Origin: CADEEN01 sp963783785
GTDB lineage: Bacteria; Pseudomonadota; Gammaproteobacteria; Burkholderiales; Burkholderiaceae_C
Assembly (NCBI GenBank): GCA_963783785.1
Contig: CAWAOQ010000003.1
Coordinates: 1-64,000 of the forward strand
Length of the DNA stretch: 64,000 bases
Direction: 5' to 3'
A program made the translations under genes and the position numbers. The notes beneath the pieces were generated by a model, which was given only the letters and a program-made list of their open reading frames with translations, had not been told where the DNA came from and searched no databases. Below, piece by piece: positions 1-11,758 of this stretch. Numbering within the stretch: position 1 is the first letter of the stretch; each line of letters begins with the position of its first letter.

Positions 1-3000
1 TTCCAGACCGTGCCATCGGCGAACTCGACGGTCTCGAGCCAGTAGTTGGAGCTGGCAAACCAGTTGGCCACGGTGACCTGGTCGACGCCGTTGGCGTGCT
101 TGAACAGCAGGCTGTTGCCAGAGCGGACCACGGTGATGTCGGTGGGGGCGATGCCGGCGCCAAAGATGAGCTTGTCGTTGTAGCCGGCGGCCACGCCGCT
201 GGGCTCGATGACCGTGTCCAGGCCGCCGCCCAGGTTGAAGCGGTAGGTGTCGCGGTAGCGGCCCCCGCTCATCGAGTCGGTGCCGGTGCCGCCGTCGAAG
301 ACGTTGTTGTCGGTGTAGTTGACATCGACGCTCAGGGTGTCGTTGCCCGCGCCGCCCAGCAGGGTGTTGGCCGACCAGTTGTAGTAGTCGGCGGTGCCGG
401 TGATGACGTCGTCGCCGTCGCCGCCGTCCATGATGTTGGTGCCCGAGTAGGCGCTGAGGTTGTCGTTGCCGGCCAGGCCCAGCAGGGTGTCGTTCATCAC
501 CGTGCCGGTGATGGTGTCGTTGCCCGCGGTGCCGGAGAAGACCAGCGCCGCGGCGGTCAGGGCAGCGGAGTTCCAGACCGTGCCATCGGCGAACTCGACC
601 GTCTCGAGCCAGTAGTTGGAGCTGGCAAACCAGTTGGCCACGGTGACCTGGTCGACGCCGTTGGCGTGCTTGAACAGCAGGCTGTTGCCAGAACGGACCA
701 CGGTGATGTCGGTGGGGGCGATGCCGGCGCCGAAGATGAGCTTGTCGTTGTAGCCGGCGGCCACGCCGCTGGGCTCGATGACCGTGTCCAGGCCGCCGCC
801 CAGGTTGAAGCGGTAGGTGTCGCGGTAGCGGCCCCCGCTCATCGAGTCGGTGCCGGTGCCGCCGTCGAAGACGTTGTTGTCGGTGTAGTTGACATCGACG
901 CTCAGGGTGTCGTTGCCCGCGCCGCCCAGCAGGGTGTTGGCCGACCAGTTGTAGTAGTCGGCGGTGCCGGTGATGACGTCGTCGCCGTCGCCGCCGTCCA
1001 TGATGTTGGTGCCGGAGTAGGCGCTGATGTTGTCGTTGCCGGCCAGGCCCAGCAGGGTGTCGTTCATCACCGTGCCGGTGATGGTGTCGTTGCCCGCGGT
1101 GCCTGAGAAGACCAGCGCCGCGGCGGTCAGGGCAGCGGAGTTCCAGACCGTGCCATCGGCGAACTCGACCGTCTCGAGCCAGTAGTTGGAGCTGGCAAAC
1201 CAGTTGGCCACGGTGACCTGGTCGACGCCGTTGGCGTGCTTGAACAGCAGGCTGTTGCCAGAACGGACCACGGTGATGTCGGTGGGGGCGATGCCGGCGC
1301 CGAAGATGAGCTTGTCGTTGTAGCCGGCGGCCACGCCGCTGGGCTCGATGACCGTGTCCAGGCCGCCGCCCAGGTTGAAGCGGTAGGTGTCGCGGTAGCG
1401 GCCCCCGCTCATCGAGTCGGTGCCGGTGCCGCCGTCGAAGACGTTGTTGTCGGTGTAGTTGACATCGACGCTCAGGGTGTCGTTGCCCGCGCCGCCCAGC
1501 AGGGTGTTGGCCGACCAGTTGTAGTAGTCGGCGGTGCCGGTGATGACGTCGTCGCCGTCGCCGCCGTCCATGATGTTGGTGCCGGAGTAGCCGCTGATGT
1601 TGTCGTTGCCGGCCAGGCCCAGCAGGGTGTCGTTCATCACCGTGCCGGTGATGGTGTCGTTGCCCGCGGTGCCTGAGAAGACCAGCGCCGCGGCGGTCAG
1701 GGCAGCGGAGTTCCAGACCGTGCCATCGGCGAACTCGACCGTCTCGAGCCAGTAGTTGGAGTTGGCAAACCAGTTGGCCACGGTGACCTGGTCGACGCCG
1801 TTGGCGTGCTTGAACAGCAGGCTGTTGCCAGAACGGACCACGGTGATGTCGGTGGGGGCGATGCCGGCGCCGAAGATGAGCTTGTCGTTGTAGCCGGCGA
1901 CCACGCCGCTGGGCTCGATGACCGTGTCCAGGCCGCCGCCCAGGTTGAAGCGGTAGGTGTCGCGGTAGCGGCCCCCGCTCATCGAGTCGGTGCCGGTGCC
2001 GCCGTCGAAGACGTTGTTGTCGGTGTAGTTGACATCGACGCTCAGGGTGTCGTTGCCCGCGCCGCCCAGCAGGGTGTTGGCCGACCAGTTGTAGTAGTCG
2101 GCGGTGCCGGTGATGACGTCGTCGCCGTCGCCGCCGTCCATGATGTTGGTGCCGGAGTAGCCGCTGATGTTGTCGTTGCCGGCCAGGCCCAGCAGGGTGT
2201 CGTTCATCACCGTGCCGGTGATGGTGTCGTTGCCCGCGGTGCCTGAGAAGACCAGCGCCGCGGCGGTCAGGGCAGCGGAGTTCCAGACCGTGCCATCGGC
2301 GAACTCGACCGTCTCGAGCCAGTAGTTGGAGCTGGCAAACCAGTTGGCCACGGTGACCTGGTCGACGCCGTTGGCGTGCTTGAACAGCAGGCTGTTGCCA
2401 GAACGGACCACGGTGATGTCGGTGGGGGCGATGCCGGCGCCGAAGATGAGCTTGTCGTTGTAGCCGGCGGCCACGCCGCTGGGCTCGATGACCGTGTCCA
2501 GGCCGCCGCCCAGGTTGAAGCGGTAGGTGTCGCGGTAGCGGCCCCCGCTCATCGAGTCGGTGCCGGTGCCGCCGTCGAAGACGTTGTTGTCGGTGTAGTT
2601 GACATCGACGCTCAGGGTGTCGTTGCCCGCGCCGCCCAGCAGGGTGTTGGCCGACCAGTTGTAGTAGTCGGCGGTGCCGGTGATGACGTCGTCGCCGTCG
2701 CCGCCGTCCATGATGTTGGTGCCAGAGTAGCCGCTGATGTTGTCGTTGCCGGCCAGGCCCAGCAGGGTGTCGTTCATCACCGTGCCGGTGATGGTGTCGT
2801 TGCCCGCGGTGCCTGAGAAGACCAGCGCCGCGGCGGTCAGGGCAGCGGAGTTCCAGACCGTGCCATCGGCGAACTCGACCGTCTCGAGCCAGTAGTTGGA
2901 GCTGGCAAACCAGTTGGCCACGGTGACCTGGTCGACGCCGTTGGCGTGCTTGAACAGCAGGCTGTTGCCAGAACGGACCACGGTGATGTCGGTGGGGGCG

Positions 3001-3898
3001 ATGCCGGCGCCGAAGATGAGCTTGTCGTTGTAGCCGGCGGCCACGCCGCTGGGCTCGATGACCGTGTCCAGGCCGCCGCCCAGGTTGAAGCGGTAGGTGT
3101 CGCGGTAGCGGCCCCCGCTCATCGAGTCGGTGCCGGTGCCGCCGTCGAAGACGTTGTTGTCGGTGTAGTTGACATCGACGCTCAGGGTGTCGTTGCCCGC
3201 GCCGCCCAGCAGGGTGTTGGCCGACCAGTTGTAGTAGTCGGCGGTGCCGGTGATGACGTCGTCGCCGTCGCCGCCGTCCATGATGTTGGTGCCGGAGTAG
3301 CCGCTGATGTTGTCGTTGCCGGCCAGGCCCAGCAGGGTGTCGTTCATCACCGTGCCGGTGATGGTGTCGTTGCCCGCGGTGCCTGAGAAGACCAGCGCCG
3401 CGGCGGTCAGGGCAGCGGAGTTCCAGACCGTGCCATCGGCGAACTCGACCGTCTCGAGCCAGTAGTTGGAGCTGGCAAACCAGTTGGCCACGGTGACCTG
3501 GTCGACGCCGTTGGCGTGCTTGAACAGCAGGCTGTTGCCAGAACGGACCACGGTGATGTCGGTGGGGGCGATGCCGGCGCCGAAGATGAGCTTGTCGTTG
3601 TAGCCGGCGACCACGCCGCTGGGCTCGATGACCGTGTCCAGGCCGCCGCCCAGGTTGAAGCGGTAGGTGTCGCGGTAGCGGCCCCCGCTCATCGAGTCGG
3701 TGCCGGTGCCGCCGTCGAAGACGTTGTTGTCGGTGTAGTTGACATCGACGCTCAGGGTGTCGTTGCCCGCGCCGCCCAGCAGGGTGTTGGCCGACCAGTT
3801 GTAGTAGTCGGCGGTGCCGGTGATGACGTCGTCGCCGTCGCCGCCGTCCATGATGTTGGTGCCGGAGTAGCCGCTGATGGTGTCGTTGCCGGCCAGGC
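1..3898 (-). repeat. 570-bp tandem repeat array, 6.8 copies, coding for 190-residue RTX units
   Basis: Copies begin at 1, 571, 1141, 1711, 2281, 2851 and 3421; the last, nearest the N-terminus, stops at 3898 (478 bp). Copies differ at only a handful of positions, for example 30 (G versus C), 1750 (C to T), GGC/GAC alternatives near 1900 and 3610, and GAGTAGGCG versus GAGTAGCCG near 1018 and 1588. Read on the minus strand, each unit has about five glycine/aspartate nonapeptides (such as GTAGNDTIT, GGDGDDVIT and GGAGNDTLS). These are followed by a segment of the type seen in haemolysin-type calcium-binding-related domains (VIEPSG, NDKLIFGAGI, DITVVRSGN, VTVANWF and LETVEFADGT). 570 is divisible by three, so copy number can change without breaking the frame. 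The array runs off the left edge, so the total copy number is unknown. Confidence 0.97.
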
Positions 3899-5880
3899 CA
3901 TACAAGGAATCATTGCCGGTCGATCCAGTCAATGTGTTGGCATTGGCATTGCCAACGACGGACGCGCCCATGCCCGTCACGCTGTAGCTCGTACCTGCGG
4001 CACCAACCCATAAGATTCGTTCCGCATTCAGCATCGACTGAGTCTGGGTCGTCATCGTGGTCCCGGACAACACGCTGTTCAGCGTCTCGTACGCCTCCCA
4101 ACCTACCGCATCCAGTGCGCTGTCGACGTGCTTCTTCAGGTCGATCAGATCGGCCACCGCGTTGTACGCGTCCGTCGAAGCTTTGGTCTGCACCAGTGCC
4201 GTCGCCACCGCCACGTCGAATCGAACGCCGTTCTCATCGATCACGAGTTCGATCGCATCCAGATACGGGTTGCCAACCGCGTCTGCGTGACCAGCGCCGA
4301 GTACACGCTGCTCTTCAGTGCCTCATAGGCCGCGAGCATGACCGTGTGCCTGGTTGGCGAACAGGTTGTAGGTCAGCACCGTCTGACCCCCCGCGCCGGT
4401 GCTGGTGACTGGGCGCCTGCATGCCCGCATCATTGACGCCCATGCCGTTGAAGACTTCCAGAATCGGCACCGCCCATTGCAGCTGCGCCGACGTGGCCGC
4501 ATTGCCGCTGAGCACAAAGCGCCGGTTCGGGTCGTCCGCCGGCCCCATGGCTTGGCTCTGGTTCGTCTCGGCCCACAGCCGCAGCAGGCCGTCCAGCAGC
4601 GCCATCTGCTCGTCGCGCGTGGTGGCCGCTGCAAACTCGGCCACCTTGGCGGCCAGCGCGTCGCCCTGCGCCGTGCCCAGGCTCATCGCCTCGCGCAAAT
4701 CGCGCACCCAGCCCGAGCCGCCCATCTCGGGCAGAGTTTGCGCGGCGGTGCTCGGCGCCACCGGGGTCGTGAACTCGCGGTAGAAGGGGTTGTTGGTCAG
4801 GTTCAGGTTGGCTGCCGTGGTGTCGGCCGCCACGCCCACCGTCTCGGCCAGGGTGGTCGTGCCATTGCTGCGGGTGACGACTGCGGTGCCGCTGACCGTG
4901 TTGCCGTTGCCCAGGTTGATGTTGGTGGTGCTGGCGTTGAGCGAAATGCTGGCGATGTTCTGCTGCGTCAGGGTGAAGAGTTCACCGGCCTGGCTCACGC
5001 CGTCCTGGTTCAGGTCGCGCCACAGGCGCACATCCGCGAAGGCGGCGTCCTGGGCATTGAAGACGTTGTCGGCGTTGGCGTCCAGCGTGCGCAGGGCATG
5101 GAAGCCGGTGCTGGCATATACGGCATCGATGCCTGGCGTGCCCGAGAGCACGGTATCGACGCCGAACAGTTCGCGACCGGAATCGATCAGGCCATTGCCG
5201 TTGCGGTCGAGCACGAGCCAGGCGTCGTCGCCTTTGACCCAGCCGGTGCCCGTGCGGATGCCGTCGGCGTTGTGGTCGAAGAGGACGGGGTTGGTGACGC
5301 TGCCGACGGTTTCGATGCCGTCGCCGTCGAGATCGATGGCCAGAGGGTCGCGTGGGGTGGGGGGCGGGTACGGGCGGCGGAGTGGTATCCGGTGTTGCTG
5401 TAGGGATCGACTCCCGCCCCAGCCTTCGGCCTCCCAGGAACTTGGCAAATCGGAGGGTCGTCCGCCCTTAGTAAGCCAGATGGACATTGCCTCACCATAT
5501 GGATTCCATCCACCGATCCGAAAATCGAAGTGTCCGGCGACGCCTGCGTAACGAAGACCTTGGGTAACCCATCCAGTGCAGTTATCTCCGCTTCCTGCAA
5601 ACCAACTGCCCATGACGTTATAATTTGGTGGATTTTCCCTCGTCAGCCGAATATATTCCATTAATAGATTGTACTGATCTGTAGTGATTGATATCGGGGT
5701 TGTTGATACTGTATACTCATGTCCTGTATTGTCGATAACCGCTCCTTTCTCGAATAGCCCAGTCGTTGCAGGGGCAAACCCATAAGTTTCGACGACACCT
5801 GAACCATTATCTATTGAAATAAACGTATGTGGAATAAGATCCTCGCCACCTAGGTCGGCATAAACGATAATTGTGGCCAT
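1..5880 (-). CDS. Giant RTX (haemolysin-type calcium-binding) protein with N-terminal amidase-like domain, 3' end outside window
   Basis: Predicted type I-secreted RTX protein. Residues 1-150 form a domain I do not recognise by name; H18 (motif PHTFIS) and C101 (motif GDNCTGW) are spaced as in permuted NlpC/P60-like papain-fold amidases, which is inference. Residues 178-305 are the Asp/Gly-rich module common in large RTX proteins (DPLAIDLDGDGIE, then DRNGNGLID, RELFG and DLNQDG), likely calcium-binding. After about 420 more bases the protein enters 190-residue RTX repeats that continue to base 1. The frame changes near 4415, 4345 and 4290, but sensible sequence resumes each time, so these are probably sequence errors; true decay is possible. 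The start follows an AAGG sequence about 9 bases upstream. The first 480 bases are noticeably AT-richer than the rest. The stop codon, and thus the secretion signal, is not in the window. The gene is 25 bp downstream of the small gene at 6259-5906. Confidence 0.85.
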
Positions 5881-5905
5881 GGTTTATTGCCTTGATTATT
5901 GAGAT

Positions 5906-6259
5906 CTAGCTGTGCTCAAAAATGACTTCTATCCGATATTTTTGGCTTGATGAGATTATTCTTGACGATTCAGTTGCCAGCCTCTTTACTTTTGACGCAT
6001 CGCATGAGTCGTTAAAGTTATGAACATGCAAGTAGATTACATTCTTGGTAACTTCGTACCTGGATTGCAGTCCAGTACAATTTATGCTGTTTTTCATATC
6101 CCGGAGTCCGCGATTGAATTCAATGTTGAGTTGTCGTGCCGTGTCATGATCACCGCTGCTCGCAATGTTCTCGTGAAGGTAATTTATGTAAACAGCCAGC
6201 AGAGAGATTGTCGTCATAATTGCTATGGCAACTAGCAGTTTGACTCTTTGCGATTTCAT
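5906..6259 (-). CDS. Small membrane-anchored periplasmic protein, function unknown
   Basis: A 117-residue protein I do not recognise. A basic N-terminus (MKSQRVK) is followed by one hydrophobic segment at about residues 8-27, then a hydrophilic C-terminal part with two cysteines (C61 and C86) that could pair in the periplasm. The topology suggests an inner-membrane anchor with a periplasmic domain. It lies 25 bp upstream of the RTX gene on the same strand, so the two are probably co-transcribed. Its base composition is AT-rich compared with the neighbours, like the 5' end of the RTX gene, suggesting the pair was acquired together. No clear Shine-Dalgarno sequence precedes the ATG. Possible roles, all speculative, are a partner, chaperone or immunity protein for the RTX N-terminal domain. 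Confidence 0.65.
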   Translation of the reverse strand: MKSQRVKLLVAIAIMTTISLLAVYINYLHENIASSGDHDTARQLNIEFNRGLRDMKNSINCTGLQSRYEVTKNVIYLHVHNFNDSCDASKVKRLATESSRIISSSQKYRIEVIFEHS

Positions 6260-6486
6260 GATTAACTGAGAAGTGGTGTTTAGGTCACTAATACGTTTGA
6301 GACGATATTGGAAGGCGCATCTTCGCTCCGTCTAAATGGTCCCATACCCTTTTTTGTGTGGAACCAGGTAGTACACGTCATCCAGCTTTGCACGGCAATA
6401 GCCCCTAATCGGTTGCCGACATCGTGCCAATGGGATGAATGTCCCGAAACGCTCTAGGTTTACGTCCATGCGAGTTACGCTCGCAC
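6260..6486. other. Intergenic region between the HTH gene and the small membrane protein gene
   Basis: A 227-bp non-coding stretch with lower GC than its surroundings. It contains a short inverted repeat near 6470-6487 (TGCGAG, 5-base loop, CTCGCA) just beyond the end of the HTH gene. There is no convincing terminator T-tract. Because the downstream pair (small protein and RTX gene) differs in composition from the secretion genes, a separate promoter here is likely, but I cannot pick one with confidence. Confidence 0.4.
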
Positions 6487-6741
6487 TCACCCACGCCCCC
6501 CAAATTCCATGTGCATATGCGCCGCAAAGTCTCGCGCTCGGTTGACGACGCCGAGGTTGACGTAAACGCGGGTGGGCCGGTTGCGCACTGTCTTCTCGCT
6601 GCGACCCACGTGCTGCCCGATCCGCGCGTTGGTACGGCCTGCTGCCAACCGGTGCAACACCGCGCGCTCAGTGATGGTGAGCGGCGGCTGCGTGTTGTCG
6701 GCGGTCGTGACGTTCCTTGTGATGTCGGTCATGGTGTTCAC
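6487..6741 (-). CDS. Stand-alone LuxR/GerE-type helix-turn-helix protein
   Basis: An 84-residue protein that is nearly all LuxR-type DNA-binding domain: LTITERAVLHRLAAGRTNA, then a recognition region containing SEKTVRN and a final VNLGVVNRA. It resembles the C-terminal output domain of NarL/FixJ response regulators but has no receiver domain. The GTG start overlaps the stop of the upstream membrane-fusion protein gene by four bases (GTGA), so it is translationally coupled to the secretion genes. An alternative ATG lies three codons downstream. In the recognition helix the usual VRNHLTR pattern is VRNRPTR; the proline could weaken DNA binding. It may be an autoregulator of the secretion operon or a remnant of a longer regulator. 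Confidence 0.65.
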   Translation of the reverse strand: MNTMTDITRNVTTADNTQPPLTITERAVLHRLAAGRTNARIGQHVGRSEKTVRNRPTRVYVNLGVVNRARDFAAHMHMEFGGRG

Positions 6742-8170
6742 CGCTCCCTCAAACTCTCATTCCCCGCCCGCTGAATCGGGCTCAGCAGAAAGTCGCAATT
6801 CGCCGTCGCCCGGTCTTGATCTCCGCCGTGATGTTCATCCCCGGCGCTCAGCGCCACGGCTTGCCGTCGACATCCATGTCGCGCTCGTGCCAGCGTCAGC
6901 GTGGCCGGGAAGATGGCGCCGCGCTTCTCGTCGGTCACCGCATCGGCGGTCACGCGCTTCACCGTCGCGGGCACCGTGCCGTAGCGGGTGAACGGGAAGG
7001 TCTCCAGCTTCACCTCGGCGGCCTGGCCGGCGTTGACGAAGCCGATGTCCTTGTTGTCGATCGTCACCTCGGCGGTGACCTGCGGCGTCGTCGGGCACGA
7101 CCACCATCAGCGCCTGCGCCGGGTGACCACGCCGCCCACCGAATGGACGGCCAGCTGCTGCACGGTGCCGGCCACCGGGGCGGTGAGCTGGGTGAGGCGC
7201 GCGCGCTGCTCGGCCTTGCTGGTCCTGGCGCGAGCTGCTGGCGCTTGAGGCGGCCTGGGCCTCGCGCTCGCTGCAGGGTGCGCGCGGGTTTCGGCCAGGT
7301 AGGCGGCTCGGGTTCTGCTCGGTTTCGCGCAGCGGCGGCCTGCGGCTTCGCGTCAGCCGGGCGCGCTGGGTGGCCAGGTCGCGCTCCAGCTCGATGCGCT
7401 CGCGGGTCCGGTCCTGCGCCGGCGTGGCCGGAGATGAAGCCTTGCTCGACGAGCTCTTGAAGTCGGCCTCGCGCTGGCGGGCCAGGGGCACGGTGGCCTC
7501 CAGCTTGGCGATGCGCTTCGCGCACGGTGGCGATCTCGGCCTGGCGGCGCGCGTCCTCGGCGTCGAGCTTGGCCAGCCTGGCGCTGATGTCCTGCCACTC
7601 GGCTTGCAGGTGGACGCGGTCGGCCGGCCGTCGACGCTGTCCGCTGCGCAGGGTCGCAGCGCGTGCCGGCGCCAGGGCCTTGAGCAGCGCCGCAGTGCGT
7701 CGCGCCTCGCTGCGGCCGCGCTTGAGCTGCTCCTGCACACTGGCTTGGTCGGCGCTGGCGATGGTGGGGTCCAGCTCCACCAGCGCCTGGCCGGCCTGCA
7801 CGTGGTCGCCATCCTGCACCAGCACGCGCCTGACCACGCTGGCCTCCAGCGGCTGGATGATCTTGGTGCGCTCGCTGACGACGATGCGCCCCGGCGCCAC
7901 GGCCACGATGTCGACCTGGCCGAACAACGGCCCACAGCAGCGCGACAGGCGAACAGGCGCCAGATGGCGAAGGCCAGCGCGCCGCGGCGCCGGGTGCACC
8001 GGTGTTTCCTGCAGGCTCAGCGCGGCGGGCAGGAAGGCGGCTTCGTCGGCCAGGCGCTGCGGGCCGGCCAGTCGCGCGCGCGGCTGCCAGGCGGCGCGCG
8101 AGGATGGCGCGGTAGCGGGCCGAGCAGTTCGACGGATGCAGGGTGCGCGCTGGGCGGCGGTGTGCTGGCG

Positions 8171-8174
<4 letters not shown>
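6738..8174 (-). CDS. Type I secretion membrane-fusion protein, HlyD family (multiple frame changes)
   Basis: Periplasmic adaptor linking an inner-membrane ABC transporter to an outer-membrane channel. Recognisable pieces in order are: an N-terminal membrane region ending in FGQVDIVAVAPG; the lipoyl-like half-motif KIIQPLEASVVRRVLVQDGD with GQALVELDPT; a long coiled-coil region; and the C-terminal barrel VTIDNKDIGFVNAGQAAEVK, LETFPFTRYGTV and GAIFPATLTL, as in HlyD and LktD. The pieces lie in different frames: single-base changes occur repeatedly between about 6840 and 8130. Corrected length would be about 470 residues, normal for the family. The ATG overlaps the stop of the ABC transporter gene by four bases (ATGA), and its own stop overlaps the HTH gene start, so the three genes are coupled. 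The outer-membrane TolC partner is not in the window. Confidence 0.85.
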
Positions 8175-10356
<2,182 letters not shown>

Positions 10357-10596
10357 TCCGCACCCAAGGTGCGTTTCGCCGGGCGTGCGACGACCCCTGC
10401 ATCGTGCAAGTACCACAGACACAATCGGGACTCCCTCCGTGATGTGCCGCGCAACTTGGCGCACGAACGATGTTGCGGATTCCATACAACGAGGAACTCG
10501 CAGCTGTGACAGGATGGGTTTACCGCGTGGCGCAGGGTTCAACGGGCTGGCGAACGGGCCAGCCCATGGCCGCTGTCAGCGGCCGACCAGGTGGAC
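10357..10596. other. Intergenic region upstream of the secretion operon
   Basis: A 240-bp gap between the start of the ABC transporter and the end of the PurM-like gene, both read on the minus strand. I see no RNA gene, repeat or clear terminator. It should hold the promoter of the secretion operon, and part may belong to an N-terminal extension of the transporter, since open frames cross it. Confidence 0.4.
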
Positions 10597-11716
10597 TCAG
10601 CGCAATTGCAGCGCGTCGTCGCCGAAACGCAATCCCAGCGGCTCGATCAGCAACTGCTTGTCGCCGGCCTCGACGCGGCCGGCGACAGGGCCTCGACGCC
10701 TTGTTCTCGCGCCACGACCACCGTGCGCTCGGCGTGCTCGGGCGCGACGAACAGGGCGAAGCCCGCGCCCATGTTGAGCGTGCTGTAGGCCTCGTGGTCG
10801 TCGTGGCCGGCGTGGTGCTGCATGAACTTCAGCACCGATGGCACGGCGGGCACGGTGCGGATGCGGTAGGTGAAGCGGCCCGGGTGGCGCAGCAACTTGC
10901 GCCAGCCGTGGCCGGTGATGTTGGCGGCGTAATGCGGCGCAATGCCGGCCTGCCACAGCGCTTCGGTGACGGGTGAGTACAGCATGGTCGGCGCGAGCAG
11001 GGCGTCGCCGAAGGTCGTGCCGCTGGCGTCGACCGGCGTCAGGTAGCCGTGCGGCAGGCGCTCGGTCAGCTTGCGCGCCAGGCTCAGGCCATTGGCGTGG
11101 ATGCCGGTCGACGCCAGCAGCACGATGGCGTCGCCGGCGCGAGCTTGTCGCCGACCGACAGGCGCTGCTTCGGGTTGATGAGGCCGGTGCACGAGGCCGC
11201 CAGGTCGATGCGGCCGGCTTCGACGATGCCGGCCAGCGCCGGCGTTTCACCGCCGCCCCAGGCCACGTTGCAGACGTCGCAGGCGCGCTGCCAGCCGGCC
11301 ACCAGCGCCTGTGCGCGCGCCGCATCGCCGAACCATTCGCTGCCGCCGGCCGCCCAGTAGGCCTGCACCACCAGCGGCGTCGCGCCGACGGTGATCAGGT
11401 CATTGACGGCCATCGCGATCGTGTCCTGCGCGATGCCGTCGTAGTAGCTCTTGCCGGTCAGGCGCGCCATCTCGTCGGCCACCAGCGCCTTGCTGCCCAG
11501 GCACTCGACGATGCTGGCGATGTAGAACGGGCCGACGTCGACCACGTAGGCCGATTCGCCGCGCGAGGCCTTGACTTCGGTGAAGCCGTGGCTGGCCAGA
11601 TGCACCGCGGTGGCGGCTGCCGCGCGTTGGGCGGTGACCTTCAGCGGGTCGATCAGGTCGTAGTCGACGCCGGCTTGCTGGTAGCTGAGCGGCGCGGCGG
11701 GCGGTGTGGGCGTCAT
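10597..11716 (-). CDS. PurM-like (AIR synthase-related) protein, two frame changes
   Basis: Member of the PurM-like ATP-binding superfamily. It starts like true PurM (SYQQAGVDYD), and keeps the order of PurM blocks: DTIAMAVNDLITVGATPLVVQAYWA, WGGGETPALAGI, GDAIVLLASTGIHANGLSLARK and a glycine-rich NMGAGFALFV. It lacks the usual PurM ATP-site block with DGVGTK; in its place is a divergent SRGESAYVVDVGPF segment. I therefore call it AIR synthase-related rather than purM itself. Two single-base changes (near 11135 and 10690) split the gene; both are repaired by adding one base. It is divergent from dnaX, with 42 bp between the starts. Substrate unknown. Confidence 0.75.
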
Positions 11717-11746
11717 GGGGCGGGATTATCGTGGTTGGCCGCCCCG

Positions 11747-11752
11747 TAGAAT
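11747..11752 (+). promoter_or_regulatory. -10-like box directly before dnaX
   Basis: TAGAAT matches four of the strongest positions of the sigma-70 -10 consensus and sits only six bases before the dnaX ATG. If used, transcription would start at or within a base or two of the start codon. No clear Shine-Dalgarno sequence is present between it and the ATG. No good -35 element is visible. Confidence 0.4.
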
Positions 11753-11758
11753 TGCTGC

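Noticed and set aside
1..3898. CRISPR or satellite-like array
   Set aside because: The unit is 570 bp without short direct repeats and unique spacers, and it is an open coding frame throughout.
96..4013. Plus-strand open frames of 146-336 codons in the repeat array
   Set aside because: They are the antisense of the RTX coding repeats. The minus-strand frame gives classic glycine/aspartate calcium-binding repeats; the plus-strand product is low-complexity Val/Ala/Gly and recurs only because the DNA is repeated.
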